DNA of 64,000 bases from positions 1 through 64,000 of the forward strand of contig JBBQCD010000006.1 of NCBI GenBank assembly GCA_038318385.1, written 5' to 3'. Shown here piece after piece: positions 16,523 through 24,928 of this stretch. The first letter of the stretch is position 1. Each line of letters starts with the position of its first letter. Both the position numbers and the translations under genes were made by a program. This DNA comes from Schlegelella_A sp038318385 (lineage in GTDB: Bacteria > Pseudomonadota > Gammaproteobacteria > Burkholderiales > Burkholderiaceae_C). The notes below the pieces were generated by a model. That model was not told where the DNA came from and ran no database searches. It was given only the letters and a program-made list of their open reading frames with translations.

Positions 16523-17347
16523 TTAGGATTGATTTTTAAAGTTATTTATACGTTCGGATCGAGCCGGGCAAGCGACTCCCTGGAATAGGCGCTCGAAATT
16601 CTCGGACGTGCGCGCCGCCACTTCCTCGACCGAGATTCCCTTGAGCTCGGCCAGCTTGCGGGCGACCCAGGGGACGTAGGCCGGCGAGTTGACCTTGCCG
16701 CGATAAGGCACAGGAGCGAGATACGGACTGTCGGTTTCGATCAGGCAGCGGTCGATCGGCACCATCCGTGCGACGTCGCGGAGCTCTTCGGCCGTCTTGA
16801 ATGTCAGGATGCCCGAAAACGAGATCATGAAGCCCAGATCCAGTCCGGCGCGGGCGACCGCGGCGGTCTCGGTGAAGCAGTGGAACACGCCGCTGCAGGC
16901 CTCCGCACCCTCTTCCCGAAGCACTCTCAGAGTGTCCTCGGAGGCGCTGCGGGTGTGAACGACGAGCGGCAACTCGGACGCCTTGGCGGCGCGGATGTGA
17001 ACGCGGAAGCGCTCCCGCTGCCACTCCATCGCGGCGATGCTGCGTCCTTCGAGTCGGTTGTAGTCGAGTCCGGTTTCGCCGATCGCCACCACCTTGGGGA
17101 GGCGGGCGAGCTCGACAAGGTCGGCGACGCTCGGCTCGAGTACGTCTTCGTTGTCGGGGTGGACTCCGGCGCTGCACCAGAAGTTGTCGTGCGCCGTCGC
17201 CAGCGCATGCACGCTGTCGAACTCCTCCAGGGTGGTGCAGATGCACAGCGCCCGGTCGACGCCGGCAGCGGCCATCTCGGCACGGATCTCCGGCAGGCGC
17301 GCAGCCAGCTCGGGAAAGCTCAGGTGGCAGTGAGAGTCGACGAACAT
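16523..17347 (-). CDS. TatD-family metal-dependent hydrolase/DNase
   Basis: TIM-barrel metal-dependent nuclease of the TatD family. The 274-residue protein has the metal-ligand motifs VDSHCHL at the N-terminus, AIGETGLDYN near residue 88, and later HTRSA, HCF and ETDSPYLAP, all expected for TatD. The last 15 residues (SERINNFKNQS) are encoded by unusually AT-rich DNA, suggesting the 3' end has been altered or extended compared with relatives. It is the last gene of the mltG-tmk-holB-pilZ-tatD run. Confidence 0.92.
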   Translation of the reverse strand: MFVDSHCHLSFPELAARLPEIRAEMAAAGVDRALCICTTLEEFDSVHALATAHDNFWCSAGVHPDNEDVLEPSVADLVELARLPKVVAIGETGLDYNRLEGRSIAAMEWQRERFRVHIRAAKASELPLVVHTRSASEDTLRVLREEGAEACSGVFHCFTETAAVARAGLDLGFMISFSGILTFKTAEELRDVARMVPIDRCLIETDSPYLAPVPYRGKVNSPAYVPWVARKLAELKGISVEEVAARTSENFERLFQGVACPARSERINNFKNQS

Positions 17348-17359
17348 CGGGCGGCGTCA

Positions 17360-17381
17360 CCGCGCGGGCGCGCCCGCGCGG
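17360..17381. repeat. Perfect 22-bp G/C palindrome between pilZ and tatD
   Basis: The 11 bases CCGCGCGGGCG at 17360-17370 are followed directly by their reverse complement at 17371-17381. It fills most of the gap after the pilZ stop. No T-run follows; it may form an RNA stem that separates the two messages or stabilises the upstream one. Confidence 0.7.
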
Positions 17382-17383
17382 GG

Positions 17384-17779
17384 TCAGATCGTCTGGGTCG
17401 GCTTGGCCGAGGACAGCGAGGTGCCAAGGATCTGCTCGATCTTGAGCTTGAGCCCCCGGCTCTTCTCGTCGGTCGGGAACCGCACGCCGACTCCCTGAGT
17501 CCGTCCGCCCGACGCGTTCGCCGGGGTGATCCACCCGACCTTCCCGGCGACCGGGTAGCGCTGCGGATCTTCCGGCAGCGAGAGCAGAAGATAGATGTCC
17601 TCGCCGAGCTTGTATTCGCGTGTCGTCGGAACGAAGAGCCCGCCCTCGGCGAAGAGCGGCATGTAGGCGGCATAGAGGGCGCCCTTCTCCCGGAATACGA
17701 GCTGAATGACGCTCGGCCGCGGCGCTGCGGCCACGGGGGCCGCAGCGGCTGGCGGGGTGCGCGCAGTCGGTTCGCTCAT
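17384..17779 (-). CDS. pilZ: PilZ-domain protein of type IV pilus type
   Basis: The 131-residue protein consists of a Pro/Ala-rich N-terminus followed by a single PilZ domain (IQLVFREKGALYAAYMPLF to GVGVRFPTDE). The c-di-GMP-binding RxxxR and D/NxSxxG motifs are not visible; FAEGGLFVPT occupies the second. That fits the PilZ subtype needed for type IV pilus biogenesis, which does not bind c-di-GMP. The ATG at 17779 overlaps the holB stop by 4 bp. The holB-pilZ-tatD arrangement is widely conserved in gamma- and betaproteobacteria. Confidence 0.85.
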   Translation of the reverse strand: MSEPTARTPPAAAAPVAAAPRPSVIQLVFREKGALYAAYMPLFAEGGLFVPTTREYKLGEDIYLLLSLPEDPQRYPVAGKVGWITPANASGGRTQGVGVRFPTDEKSRGLKLKIEQILGTSLSSAKPTQTI

Positions 17780-18828
17780 GCTCGCGAGTGTAGCGAGTGG
17801 CCCCGTCCGCCACGCTCCGCAACGGCCGGTGGCGTGAGCGATGCACGCCCTTCGTCGATCAATGCCTCGACCATGAGGCCGGGCGTCCACGGATGCTCGG
17901 CGTGGCGAGCGATCCGGCCCAGGCTGCGCGCCCAGTCGCTCAGCCGGTCCAGCGACGCACCGGGTTTCAGACTGCCGGGGGGAAAGTAGCGCGGCGTCGC
18001 GCCGGCAGCCACACAGAGCGCGTCGTGGCAAAGTTTCTGCAGGGCGTCGACGAGGCGTGGCAACGGCCAGGCAAGGAACGGCACAGCCTCGCCGCGCCGC
18101 ACCAGCGTCGGCAACTCGGTCCAGAGGCGCGCATCGACGCCTTCTCGGCACCACTGCAGCGCCTGCAACGGCTGGCCTCCGCACGCGGCCAGCAGCACCT
18201 CGGGCTTCGCAATGCCCTGCTGCTGCAACCACGCCATTGCCTGAGCGGGTGCCGGCACGCCCAGCGCCAGCATCTGGCAGCGGCTGCGGATCGTCGGCAG
18301 CAAGGCATCCGTGGCGGCGCAGCTGAGGATGAAACGCGCCACGCCCGGTGGCTCCTCGAGCGTCTTCAGCAGCGTGTTCGAAGCGACCGTGTTGGCGCGT
18401 TCGGCCGGGTGGAGCACGACGACCTTGCCTCGACCGCGCGCCGAAGTGGTCTGCGCGAATGCGACAGCGGCGCGCACCGCCTCGACCTTGATCTCCTTGC
18501 TCGGCTTGGCTTTCGATACCTTGTCGCCCTCCTCACCTTCCCCGCCGGCCCATCCGAGCGCCTCGCGCAGGGCCTCGGGCAGCAGCACCAGCAGGTCGGG
18601 GTGGGAGTGCGCCTGCACCAGCCGGCAGCTGGCGCAGACACCGCACGGGGGAGGTGCCGCACCGGCGGCACTCTCGCAGAGCCACGCCTGTGCGAGTGTC
18701 AGCGCCAGCTCGAACTGGCCGACGCCTTCGGGGCCGTGCAACAGGATCGCGTGCGCCCGGCGGCCGAGGGCATCACGCAGCGGCGCCTCCAGCCACGGCA
18801 GCGGCAGGCGGCCGTCGGCGCCTACCAT
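17776..18828 (-). CDS. holB: DNA polymerase III subunit delta'
   Basis: Clamp-loader subunit that helps load the beta sliding clamp. The 350-residue protein has an AAA+ fold with a degenerate P-loop (LLHGPEGVGQFELA), a zinc-binding cysteine set (CGVCASCRL), Walker B region VVVLHPAE and the SRC-like IRSRCQML arginine motif. The loss of the classical GKS/T in the P-loop is expected for delta'. The zinc-module second cysteine region is preceded by an acidic/Lys-rich insertion (GGEGEEGDKVSKAKPSKE). Its start overlaps the tmk stop by 7 bp. Confidence 0.9.
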   Translation of the reverse strand: MVGADGRLPLPWLEAPLRDALGRRAHAILLHGPEGVGQFELALTLAQAWLCESAAGAAPPPCGVCASCRLVQAHSHPDLLVLLPEALREALGWAGGEGEEGDKVSKAKPSKEIKVEAVRAAVAFAQTTSARGRGKVVVLHPAERANTVASNTLLKTLEEPPGVARFILSCAATDALLPTIRSRCQMLALGVPAPAQAMAWLQQQGIAKPEVLLAACGGQPLQALQWCREGVDARLWTELPTLVRRGEAVPFLAWPLPRLVDALQKLCHDALCVAAGATPRYFPPGSLKPGASLDRLSDWARSLGRIARHAEHPWTPGLMVEALIDEGRASLTPPAVAERGGRGHSLHSRA

Positions 18829-19433
18829 GTCCGCCCGTCGAGCGCGGCGCCGACCTGGCGGGCGACAGCGGAAAGGTCGGCCGCGGCCTCGATGCGGACG
18901 AAACGCAGCGGGTCGGCCTGCATGCGCTCGGCGTAGGCGGCGCGCACGCGCTCGAAGAAATCGAGGTCCTCGGTCTCGAAGCGGTCGGCCACGCGCACCC
19001 GGCCGGCGCGCGCGAGGGCGATCGTCGGGTCGAGATCGAACCACAGGGTCAGGTCGGGCTGCAGGCCCTCCTGGACCCAGCTTTCGAGCTGGGCGAGGAC
19101 CGCGCGATCGAAGCCGCGGCCGCCGCCCTGGTAGGCGAACGTGGCGTCGGTATAGCGGTCGCACAGCACCGTCGCCGAACGCGCCAGCGCGGGCCTGATT
19201 ACGCGCTGCAGATGGTCGCGGCGCGCGGCGAAGACCAGCAACGCCTCGGTCATCGCGTCCATCGGCGTGTGCAGGACTAGGGCCCGCAACTGCTCGGCGA
19301 GTTCGGTGCCGCCGGGCTCGCGCGTGCAGACGACCTCGACGCCACCGCGACCCAGGCGCTCGGCCACCGCGCCGATGTGCGTCGACTTGCCGGCACCGTC
19401 GATGCCTTCGAACGTGATGAATCTCGCGGACAC
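18822..19433 (-). CDS. tmk: Thymidylate kinase
   Basis: Phosphorylates dTMP to dTDP using ATP, supplying dTTP for DNA synthesis. The 203-residue protein has the P-loop FEGIDGAGKST at the N-terminus, the DRY motif (CDRYTDATFAY) and a lid region GGGRGFD. The length is standard. It starts 6 bp after the mltG stop, consistent with an mltG-tmk-holB operon. Confidence 0.95.
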   Translation of the reverse strand: MSARFITFEGIDGAGKSTHIGAVAERLGRGGVEVVCTREPGGTELAEQLRALVLHTPMDAMTEALLVFAARRDHLQRVIRPALARSATVLCDRYTDATFAYQGGGRGFDRAVLAQLESWVQEGLQPDLTLWFDLDPTIALARAGRVRVADRFETEDLDFFERVRAAYAERMQADPLRFVRIEAAADLSAVARQVGAALDGRTW

Positions 19434-19439
19434 CGGGAC

Positions 19440-20432
19440 CTACTTGTTGCGCTGGTATCGATTGACCGCGCGATTATGCTCGGCGAGGCTTTCGCTGAAC
19501 TCGCTGCTGCCGTCGCCGCGCGAAACGAAATAGAGGGCCTTGGTGGGCTCGGGGCGAACAGCCGCCAGCAACGACTGGCGTCCCGGCATCGCGATCGGGG
19601 TCGGCGGCAGGCCGGCGCGGGTGTAGGTGTTGTGAGGCGTGTCGGTCTGCAGGTCGCGCTTGCGAAGATTGCCGTCGAAGGCCGAACCGAGACCGTATAT
19701 CACGCTCGGATCGGTCTGCAGCGGCATGCCGATGCGCAGGCGATTGACGAAGACACCGGCGACGCGACCGCGGTCCTCCGGCCGTCCGGTTTCCTTCTCG
19801 ACGATCGACGCGAGGATGAGGGCTTCGTCCGGACTTTTCAGAGGGGTGTCGGGCGCACGCTGCTGCCAGGCCGCCTCTAGCCGGTGCTCCATCGCCCGGT
19901 AGGCCCGCCGCAGCACGGCAAGGTCGGCACTGCCCTTGCTGTAGGCGTAGGTGTCGGGATAGAAGCGTCCTTCCGCGGGAACGCCGGGCGATCCGAGGGC
20001 CTGCATGATCTCCGCGTCGCTGAGCGAGGCAGTCTGCGGTTTCAGCGCCTCGGCCCTGGCCAGCTCGGCACGCATCTGGCGGAAGGTCCAGCCTTCGTTG
20101 AAGCGCACCACCGCCAGCGTCTCATCGCCGCGCACCATCTTGCGCAGCAACGCGACCGGGGTCGTGCCGCGGACGATCTCGTAGCTGCCGGCGCGGATCC
20201 GCCGGGCCTCGCCGGACCAGCGGAACCATTCATAGAGCATTCGCGGCGATGCCTGCACCCCCGCACGGACCCAGGCTTGAGCGATGTCGCGCGGCGGCGT
20301 CCCGGGCTCGATCGAGATCTCCACGGTGTCGGTGGCGAGGGACAGAGGCCTCTCCAGCCACCACCAGGCAGCCGCCGCGATGGCCGCGCAAGCGAGCACG
20401 ATGAACGCGATCAGAACGCGCACGAACTTCAT
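19440..20432 (-). CDS. mltG: Endolytic murein transglycosylase MltG
   Basis: Membrane-bound lytic transglycosylase that cleaves nascent glycan strands and limits their length. The 330-residue protein has one N-terminal transmembrane segment (VLIAFIVLACAAIAAAAWWW) and a large periplasmic YceG domain. Conserved elements include EGRFYPDTYAY, the catalytic glutamate in SIVEKETG, PLQTDPSVIYGLG and NTYTRAGLPPTPI. It is the first gene of the minus-strand mltG-tmk-holB-pilZ-tatD cluster and is divergent from ygfZ. Confidence 0.94.
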   Translation of the reverse strand: MKFVRVLIAFIVLACAAIAAAAWWWLERPLSLATDTVEISIEPGTPPRDIAQAWVRAGVQASPRMLYEWFRWSGEARRIRAGSYEIVRGTTPVALLRKMVRGDETLAVVRFNEGWTFRQMRAELARAEALKPQTASLSDAEIMQALGSPGVPAEGRFYPDTYAYSKGSADLAVLRRAYRAMEHRLEAAWQQRAPDTPLKSPDEALILASIVEKETGRPEDRGRVAGVFVNRLRIGMPLQTDPSVIYGLGSAFDGNLRKRDLQTDTPHNTYTRAGLPPTPIAMPGRQSLLAAVRPEPTKALYFVSRGDGSSEFSESLAEHNRAVNRYQRNK

Positions 20433-20550
20433 CGGAGGTGAACAGAACCGGGGGCGTCGCTATCAGCCGGTCGCGCGGGGGCGACGGAGGCCGGGAAGTC
20501 GACGAAACCTCGAGATCAAGGGGACCATCGGCGCTGATGATAATCGGGCG

Positions 20551-21558
20551 ATGAACACGCAAAGAAGCCTCGAAGGCGATGTCCCGCTCGACCACCTGGG
20601 CGTGATACGCGCCCGCGGCGCCGACACGACGAAATTCCTGCAGGGCCAGCTGACGAACGACGTCGCCTCGCTGACGCCGGGGCAGGCCCAGTTGGCCGGA
20701 TTCTGTTCCGCGAAGGGACGCTTGCAGGCGACCTTCATCGTCTGGAAGAACGCCGACGACGACGTGCTGCTGGCTTGCACGAAGAGCGTGCTCGCGCCGA
20801 CGCTCAAGCGCCTGTCGATGTTCGTGCTGCGGGCTCAATGCAAGCTCGTCGACGCCAGCGATGAGCTGGCGTTGTCGGGCGCGGTGGGAGACGTCGCGAG
20901 GCAGTCTCTCGGCGACATGCAGGCGTGGGCACGACGCGACTCGGACGGCATCACCCGCATCCGGCTCCCCGACGCGGAGGGCCTTGCACGCTGCCTCGTC
21001 GTGCGGCCGGTGGCGGTACCGGCAGCTCGGGCCGATGGGGGAGTCGATGCCGGGGCCGATGGGGGGGTCTCTGCGGATGCCCGGGGCGCCAGCGGTGGCG
21101 CGATGGCGGAAGCCGGAACCGTTCCCTTGACGCTGCCCCTCTGGCGCTGGCTCGAGGTGCGCAGCGCCATCCCGTGGATCGAGGCCGCGACGGTCGATCG
21201 ATTCGTGCCGCAGATGCTCAATTTCGAACTCATCGGTGGCGTCGACTTCCAGAAGGGCTGCTATCCGGGCCAGGAAGTGGTCGCGCGCAGCCAGTACCGC
21301 GGCACGATCAAGCGGCGCATGTTTCTCTTCGAGAGCCCGTCTCCCACCGAGCCCGGTGCCGAGGTTTTCCACGATGCCGATCCGGCACAGCCCGCCGGCA
21401 TGGTGGTCAATGCGGCCGCCGACTCGGCCGGTGTCTGGAGTGCCCTGGTCGAATGCAAGCTCGCCGCGATGGAGCACGACGCCCTGCACCTGTCGAGTGC
21501 GGACGGGGCGGTGCTGAGCGCTGTGGCCCTGCCGTATGCGCTGGCCGAGGCGACATGA
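20551..21558 (+). CDS. ygfZ: Folate-binding Fe-S cluster assembly/repair protein YgfZ
   Basis: Tetrahydrofolate-dependent protein related to the glycine-cleavage T protein that supports assembly or repair of certain iron-sulfur enzymes. The 335-residue protein carries the signature KGCYPGQEVVARSQYRG with its conserved cysteine, at about residue 232. The N-terminal part (FLQGQLTNDV, CSAKGRLQATF) matches YgfZ. An in-frame low-complexity insertion around residues 160-188 contains a duplicated 8-residue unit (ADGGVDAG, ADGGVSAD) that I do not expect in the family. The ATG at 20551 starts the conserved part. The stop overlaps the next gene (ATGA). Confidence 0.92.
   Translation: MNTQRSLEGDVPLDHLGVIRARGADTTKFLQGQLTNDVASLTPGQAQLAGFCSAKGRLQATFIVWKNADDDVLLACTKSVLAPTLKRLSMFVLRAQCKLVDASDELALSGAVGDVARQSLGDMQAWARRDSDGITRIRLPDAEGLARCLVVRPVAVPAARADGGVDAGADGGVSADARGASGGAMAEAGTVPLTLPLWRWLEVRSAIPWIEAATVDRFVPQMLNFELIGGVDFQKGCYPGQEVVARSQYRGTIKRRMFLFESPSPTEPGAEVFHDADPAQPAGMVVNAAADSAGVWSALVECKLAAMEHDALHLSSADGAVLSAVALPYALAEAT
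21029..21069. repeat. 24-bp-period in-frame duplication inside ygfZ
   Basis: GGGCCGATGGGGG followed by A/G and GTC occurs at 21029 and 21053, one mismatch in 17 bp. The period is eight codons, so the reading frame is kept. Confidence 0.8.
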
Positions 21559-21869
21559 GTCGGGTGCGCGAGCTCTACGTCTACTACCCTGTTGCCGCCG
21601 CCTCTGCCGCCCAGGCGCGGATTCAGGTCGCCGCGCTGCATGCCGAGTTGCGCGCCTACGCGCCGCAGGTCCGTGCGCGCCTGCTCATGCGGCCGGTGAA
21701 GGATGAGGAAGACCAGACCTGGATGGAGATCTACACGAGCACCGCGACGCCTGGTGAGGGCATCGATGCGGCGCTCCAAGCCGGGATCGAGGCCCGCGCC
21801 AGTCGAACGCTGACGGCGATCAGCGGCCCGCGACATGTCGAAGTGTTCGAAGTTGCCGACGTCTGCTAG
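21555..21869 (+). CDS. DUF4936-family protein
   Basis: The 104-residue protein (ELYVYYPVAAASAAQARIQV near the start, QTWMEIYTS in the middle, RHVEVFEVAD at the end) matches my recollection of the short DUF4936 family found next to ygfZ in betaproteobacteria. It looks like a ferredoxin-like alpha/beta fold but no function is known. It overlaps the ygfZ stop by 4 bp and is therefore translationally coupled to it, suggesting a role linked to folate-dependent cluster repair or simple conservation of synteny. Confidence 0.75.
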   Translation: MSRVRELYVYYPVAAASAAQARIQVAALHAELRAYAPQVRARLLMRPVKDEEDQTWMEIYTSTATPGEGIDAALQAGIEARASRTLTAISGPRHVEVFEVADVC

Positions 21870-21973
21870 GCCGGCGAGCCTTCGAAGGTCGTCAGCGAAA
21901 ACGCCGGGGGCCGCGCGCAGCGCGGAACGTTTCCGGCGCGACGCGAGGACGTCTCAGGGTGACCGCATCAGTC

Positions 21974-22831
21974 TCAGAGCGCCCGCACCATCTCGACGTG
22001 CGGAATGCCGGCCTCCTCGAACACCGGACCGCGGCTGGTGAACCCGGCGCGCTCGTAGAACGAGGCGGCGCTGAGCTGGGCGTGGAGGATCGCCTCGCGA
22101 TCGCCTCGCTGCCGACCGGCCTCCAGGAGAGCATCCAGCACGGCGCGACCGACGCGGCTGCCGCGTACGCTCTGTCGCACTGCCATGCGGCCGATCTTCG
22201 CCACCCCGGGAACGTGCTCGAGCAGCCGGCCGGTGCCGAGCGCCAGACCGAAGCGGTTGTAGGCCACGGCGTGGATGCCGTCGGCGTCGGCATCGTCCCA
22301 TTCCATGTCGGCCGGGATGCGTTGCTCGTCGACGAAGACCTCGGTGCGGATCTGGCCGGCGTCGGCGCCGAGTTCGTCCCAACCGCCGGTGCGCACGTCG
22401 ACCATCGGCCGTCCGGCCTCGAACGCCTCCAGGACCTCGCGCATCGGCGCGGGCACCGGCCGCGAAACCTGGGCGTGCGGATCGGCGAACACATAGACGA
22501 GTTCACACGAGACCAGCATCTGGTCCTGCCGGAACACTGCCCCGCTGAACAGGATCGACGAGTTGCCGATGCGGGCGCAGCGCACGCCGATGTCGAGGAC
22601 GTCGTCGTAGCGGGCCGACCCGGCGTACTCGACCGTCGCCTTGCGCACGAACAGATCACCGCCGAGCTGCTCCATCGTCTGCGCGTACGGCATCGCCAGC
22701 GCGCGCCAGTAGCCAGCGATGGCGGTGTCGAAGTACATCAGGTAGTGGCCGTTGAAGACGATCTTCTGCGCGTCGATCTCGGCCCAGCGCACCCGCAGGC
22801 GTTCGAGAAAGCGGAACCCGTTTCGTTTCAT
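21974..22831 (-). CDS. Fusion of YbgC/FadM-type thioesterase and GNAT acetyltransferase
   Basis: The 285-residue protein has two domains. Residues 1 to about 135 form a hot-dog thioesterase of the YbgC/FadM type (VRWAEIDAQKIVFNGHYLMYFD, where the conserved aspartate normally seen after the Glu/Ala is present as EIDAQ). Residues about 145-285 form a GNAT domain (RTEVFVDEQRIPADMEWDD, then the acetyl-CoA loop IGRMAVRQSVRGSRVG, and ASFYERAGF). The GNAT part resembles ElaA-like enzymes. The thioesterase would hydrolyse acyl-CoA and the GNAT domain would use acyl-CoA; substrates are unknown. Similar fusions occur in betaproteobacteria as far as I recall. Confidence 0.83.
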   Translation of the reverse strand: MKRNGFRFLERLRVRWAEIDAQKIVFNGHYLMYFDTAIAGYWRALAMPYAQTMEQLGGDLFVRKATVEYAGSARYDDVLDIGVRCARIGNSSILFSGAVFRQDQMLVSCELVYVFADPHAQVSRPVPAPMREVLEAFEAGRPMVDVRTGGWDELGADAGQIRTEVFVDEQRIPADMEWDDADADGIHAVAYNRFGLALGTGRLLEHVPGVAKIGRMAVRQSVRGSRVGRAVLDALLEAGRQRGDREAILHAQLSAASFYERAGFTSRGPVFEEAGIPHVEMVRAL

Positions 22832-22935
22832 GGCGATGCTGTCGAAGGATCGGTGGCCGGCGACGTGCCGGGACCGTGGGCGGCGAGTGTGCCAGACTGT
22901 GCGTGCGTCTCTCGACCCCTATTCCCCGACCCATC

Positions 22936-24084
22936 ATGGCACTCATCTACTACATCACCCAGGTCCAGTTCGACTTCGGCGCCGTCCGTCTGTTGCCGCA
23001 GGAGTGCGAGCGCAGCGCCATTCGCCGCCCTCTCGTCGTCTCCGATGTCGGCGTGCGCGCGGCCGGCGTGCTTGACCGGGCTCTCGATGCGCTCGGCGCA
23101 TTGCCCCATGCGGTTTTCGACGCGACGCCGTCGAATCCGACAGAAGCGGCGGTGCGCGCGGCGGTGGCGGTCTACCGAGCCGAACGCTGCGACGGGCTCG
23201 TTGCCGTCGGCGGCGGCTCGAGCATAGATCTGGCCAAGGGCGTCGCGATCGCGGCCACCCATGACGGCGCCCTCAAGACCTACGCGACGATCGAGGGCGG
23301 CAGCCCGAAGATCACGGAACGCGTCGCACCGTTGATCGCGGTGCCGACGACCGCGGGTACCGGCAGCGAGGTGGCGCGCGGCGCGATCGTGATCGTCGAC
23401 GACGGCCGCAAGCTCGGCTTCCACAGCTGGCATCTGGTCCCCAAGACCGCCCTCTGCGACCCGGAGCTGACATCGGGTCTGCCGCCCTTTCTGACGGCCG
23501 CAACCGGCATGGATGCGATCGCGCACTGCATGGAGACCTTCATGGCGCCGACCATCAACCCGCCCGCCGATGGCATCGCGCTCGACGGTCTGGAGCGCGC
23601 CTGGGCGCATATCGAACGCGCCACGCGCGACGGCGCCGATCGGGAGGCGCGCTGGAACATGATGAGTGCCAGCATGCAGGGCGCGATGGCGTTCCAGAAG
23701 GGCCTCGGATGCGTCCACAGCCTGAGCCACAGTCTCGGCGGCGTGAACCCGAAGCTGCATCACGGCACCCTGAATGCGCTGTTCCTGCCGGCGGTGGTGC
23801 GCTTCAATGCCGCGGCGGAGTCGATGGTGAAGGATCGGCGTCTCGCCCGCATGGCGCACGCGATGGGACTCGCCTCAAGCGATGCCGAGGGTCGCGAGAT
23901 CGCCGACGCATTGCGGGCGATGAATGCCCGCCTGGGCCTGCCCGCAGGATTGGGGGCGCTCGGCGTGCCGCCGGCCGACTACGACCGCATCATCGACGGC
24001 GCCATGGCCGACCACTGCCACAAGACCAACCCGCGCCTGGCGACGCGCGCCGACTACATCGAGATGCTGCAGGCGTCGATGTAG
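22936..24084 (+). CDS. Iron-containing alcohol dehydrogenase
   Basis: NAD(P)-dependent group III alcohol dehydrogenase. The 382-residue protein shows GGGSSIDLAKGVA (nucleotide binding), VPTTAGTGSEVARGAI, and the metal-ligand helices TGMDAIAHCMETF and CVHSLSHSLGG followed by HHGTLNA. These carry the aspartate and three histidines that hold Fe2+ or Zn2+. The overall sequence is closest in feel to the 4-hydroxybutyrate/1,3-propanediol dehydrogenase branch, but the substrate cannot be read from sequence. The start at 22936 begins MALIYYITQVQFD. It is divergent from the thioesterase-GNAT gene. Confidence 0.88.
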   Translation: MALIYYITQVQFDFGAVRLLPQECERSAIRRPLVVSDVGVRAAGVLDRALDALGALPHAVFDATPSNPTEAAVRAAVAVYRAERCDGLVAVGGGSSIDLAKGVAIAATHDGALKTYATIEGGSPKITERVAPLIAVPTTAGTGSEVARGAIVIVDDGRKLGFHSWHLVPKTALCDPELTSGLPPFLTAATGMDAIAHCMETFMAPTINPPADGIALDGLERAWAHIERATRDGADREARWNMMSASMQGAMAFQKGLGCVHSLSHSLGGVNPKLHHGTLNALFLPAVVRFNAAAESMVKDRRLARMAHAMGLASSDAEGREIADALRAMNARLGLPAGLGALGVPPADYDRIIDGAMADHCHKTNPRLATRADYIEMLQASM

Positions 24085-24102
24085 GGCCGTAACGGGCCCG
24101 AC

Positions 24103-24900
24103 TCAGGCGGCGGGCCAGGCCGCCAGGTATTCGCGCCAGTGCGCCTCGTCGAGGCCGCCCAGCGTGTCGCGCACCAGGGCGATCTCGCGCTCGTACTCGT
24201 CTTCGTTGAAGCCGCCGCGCAGCTTCTGGAACCGGCAGTAGAGCAGGTAGGTGTTCATCGCGTCGGTCTCGCAATAGCGCCGTACTTCCTCGGTCCGCCC
24301 GTCTAGGTACGCGGGGTACACGGCGGCGCCGTCCATGCCGAGCTTGCCGGGAAATCCGCAGAGCCGCGCCATCGCATCGAGCGGCGCGCTGGCCCGTGGC
24401 TGGTACATCGCCAGCAGATCCATCAGGTCGAGGTGGCGCAGGTGGTAGCGGCCGATGTAGTTGTTCCACTTGAAGTCGCGGTCGTCCTCGCCGAGATCCC
24501 AATACTTCGAGGCGACGACGCCGTGGCGCAGCGCACGGTAGTGCAGAACCGGCAGGTCGAACCCGCCGCCGTTCCAGCTGACGAGCTGGGGCACGTGGCG
24601 CTCGATCATCCGGAAGAAGTTCTGGATCACCGCGCCCTCCTGGCTCTTGCCTTCCGGCTCGCGGTCCACCAGCGAGTGCACCCTCAGGCCCTCGGCATTG
24701 CGGAACACGCAACTGATGACAAGGACGCGCTGAAGGTGCAGCGGCATGAAATCGCTTTTCCCGGCCTCCTTGCGCTGGGCGATTTCGCTGGCATAGACGC
24801 CGGCATCGTCGACACCGGCATCGATCTGCCGCAACGCGCGCAGCCCGGCGGTGTCGGGTATCGATTCGATGTCGAAGACGAGAACGGGCCAGGCGCTCAT
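24103..24900 (-). CDS. DEDDy-type 3'-5' exonuclease, PolB-like
   Basis: The 265-residue protein belongs to the predicted 3'-5' exonuclease family related to the proofreading domain of family B DNA polymerases. The metal-binding motifs are visible: LVFDIESIPD near the N-terminus (ExoI), LVSWNGGGFDLPVLHYRAL (ExoII), and YCETDAMNTYLLY (ExoIII, DEDDy type). No polymerase domain is attached. It lies directly downstream of rpoS on the same strand with a 28-bp gap and may be co-transcribed. A role in repair or RNA processing is inference. Confidence 0.87.
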   Translation of the reverse strand: MSAWPVLVFDIESIPDTAGLRALRQIDAGVDDAGVYASEIAQRKEAGKSDFMPLHLQRVLVISCVFRNAEGLRVHSLVDREPEGKSQEGAVIQNFFRMIERHVPQLVSWNGGGFDLPVLHYRALRHGVVASKYWDLGEDDRDFKWNNYIGRYHLRHLDLMDLLAMYQPRASAPLDAMARLCGFPGKLGMDGAAVYPAYLDGRTEEVRRYCETDAMNTYLLYCRFQKLRGGFNEDEYEREIALVRDTLGGLDEAHWREYLAAWPAA

Positions 24901-24928
24901 GCGGTGCGGGCGGGCGGGCTCGGCGATG

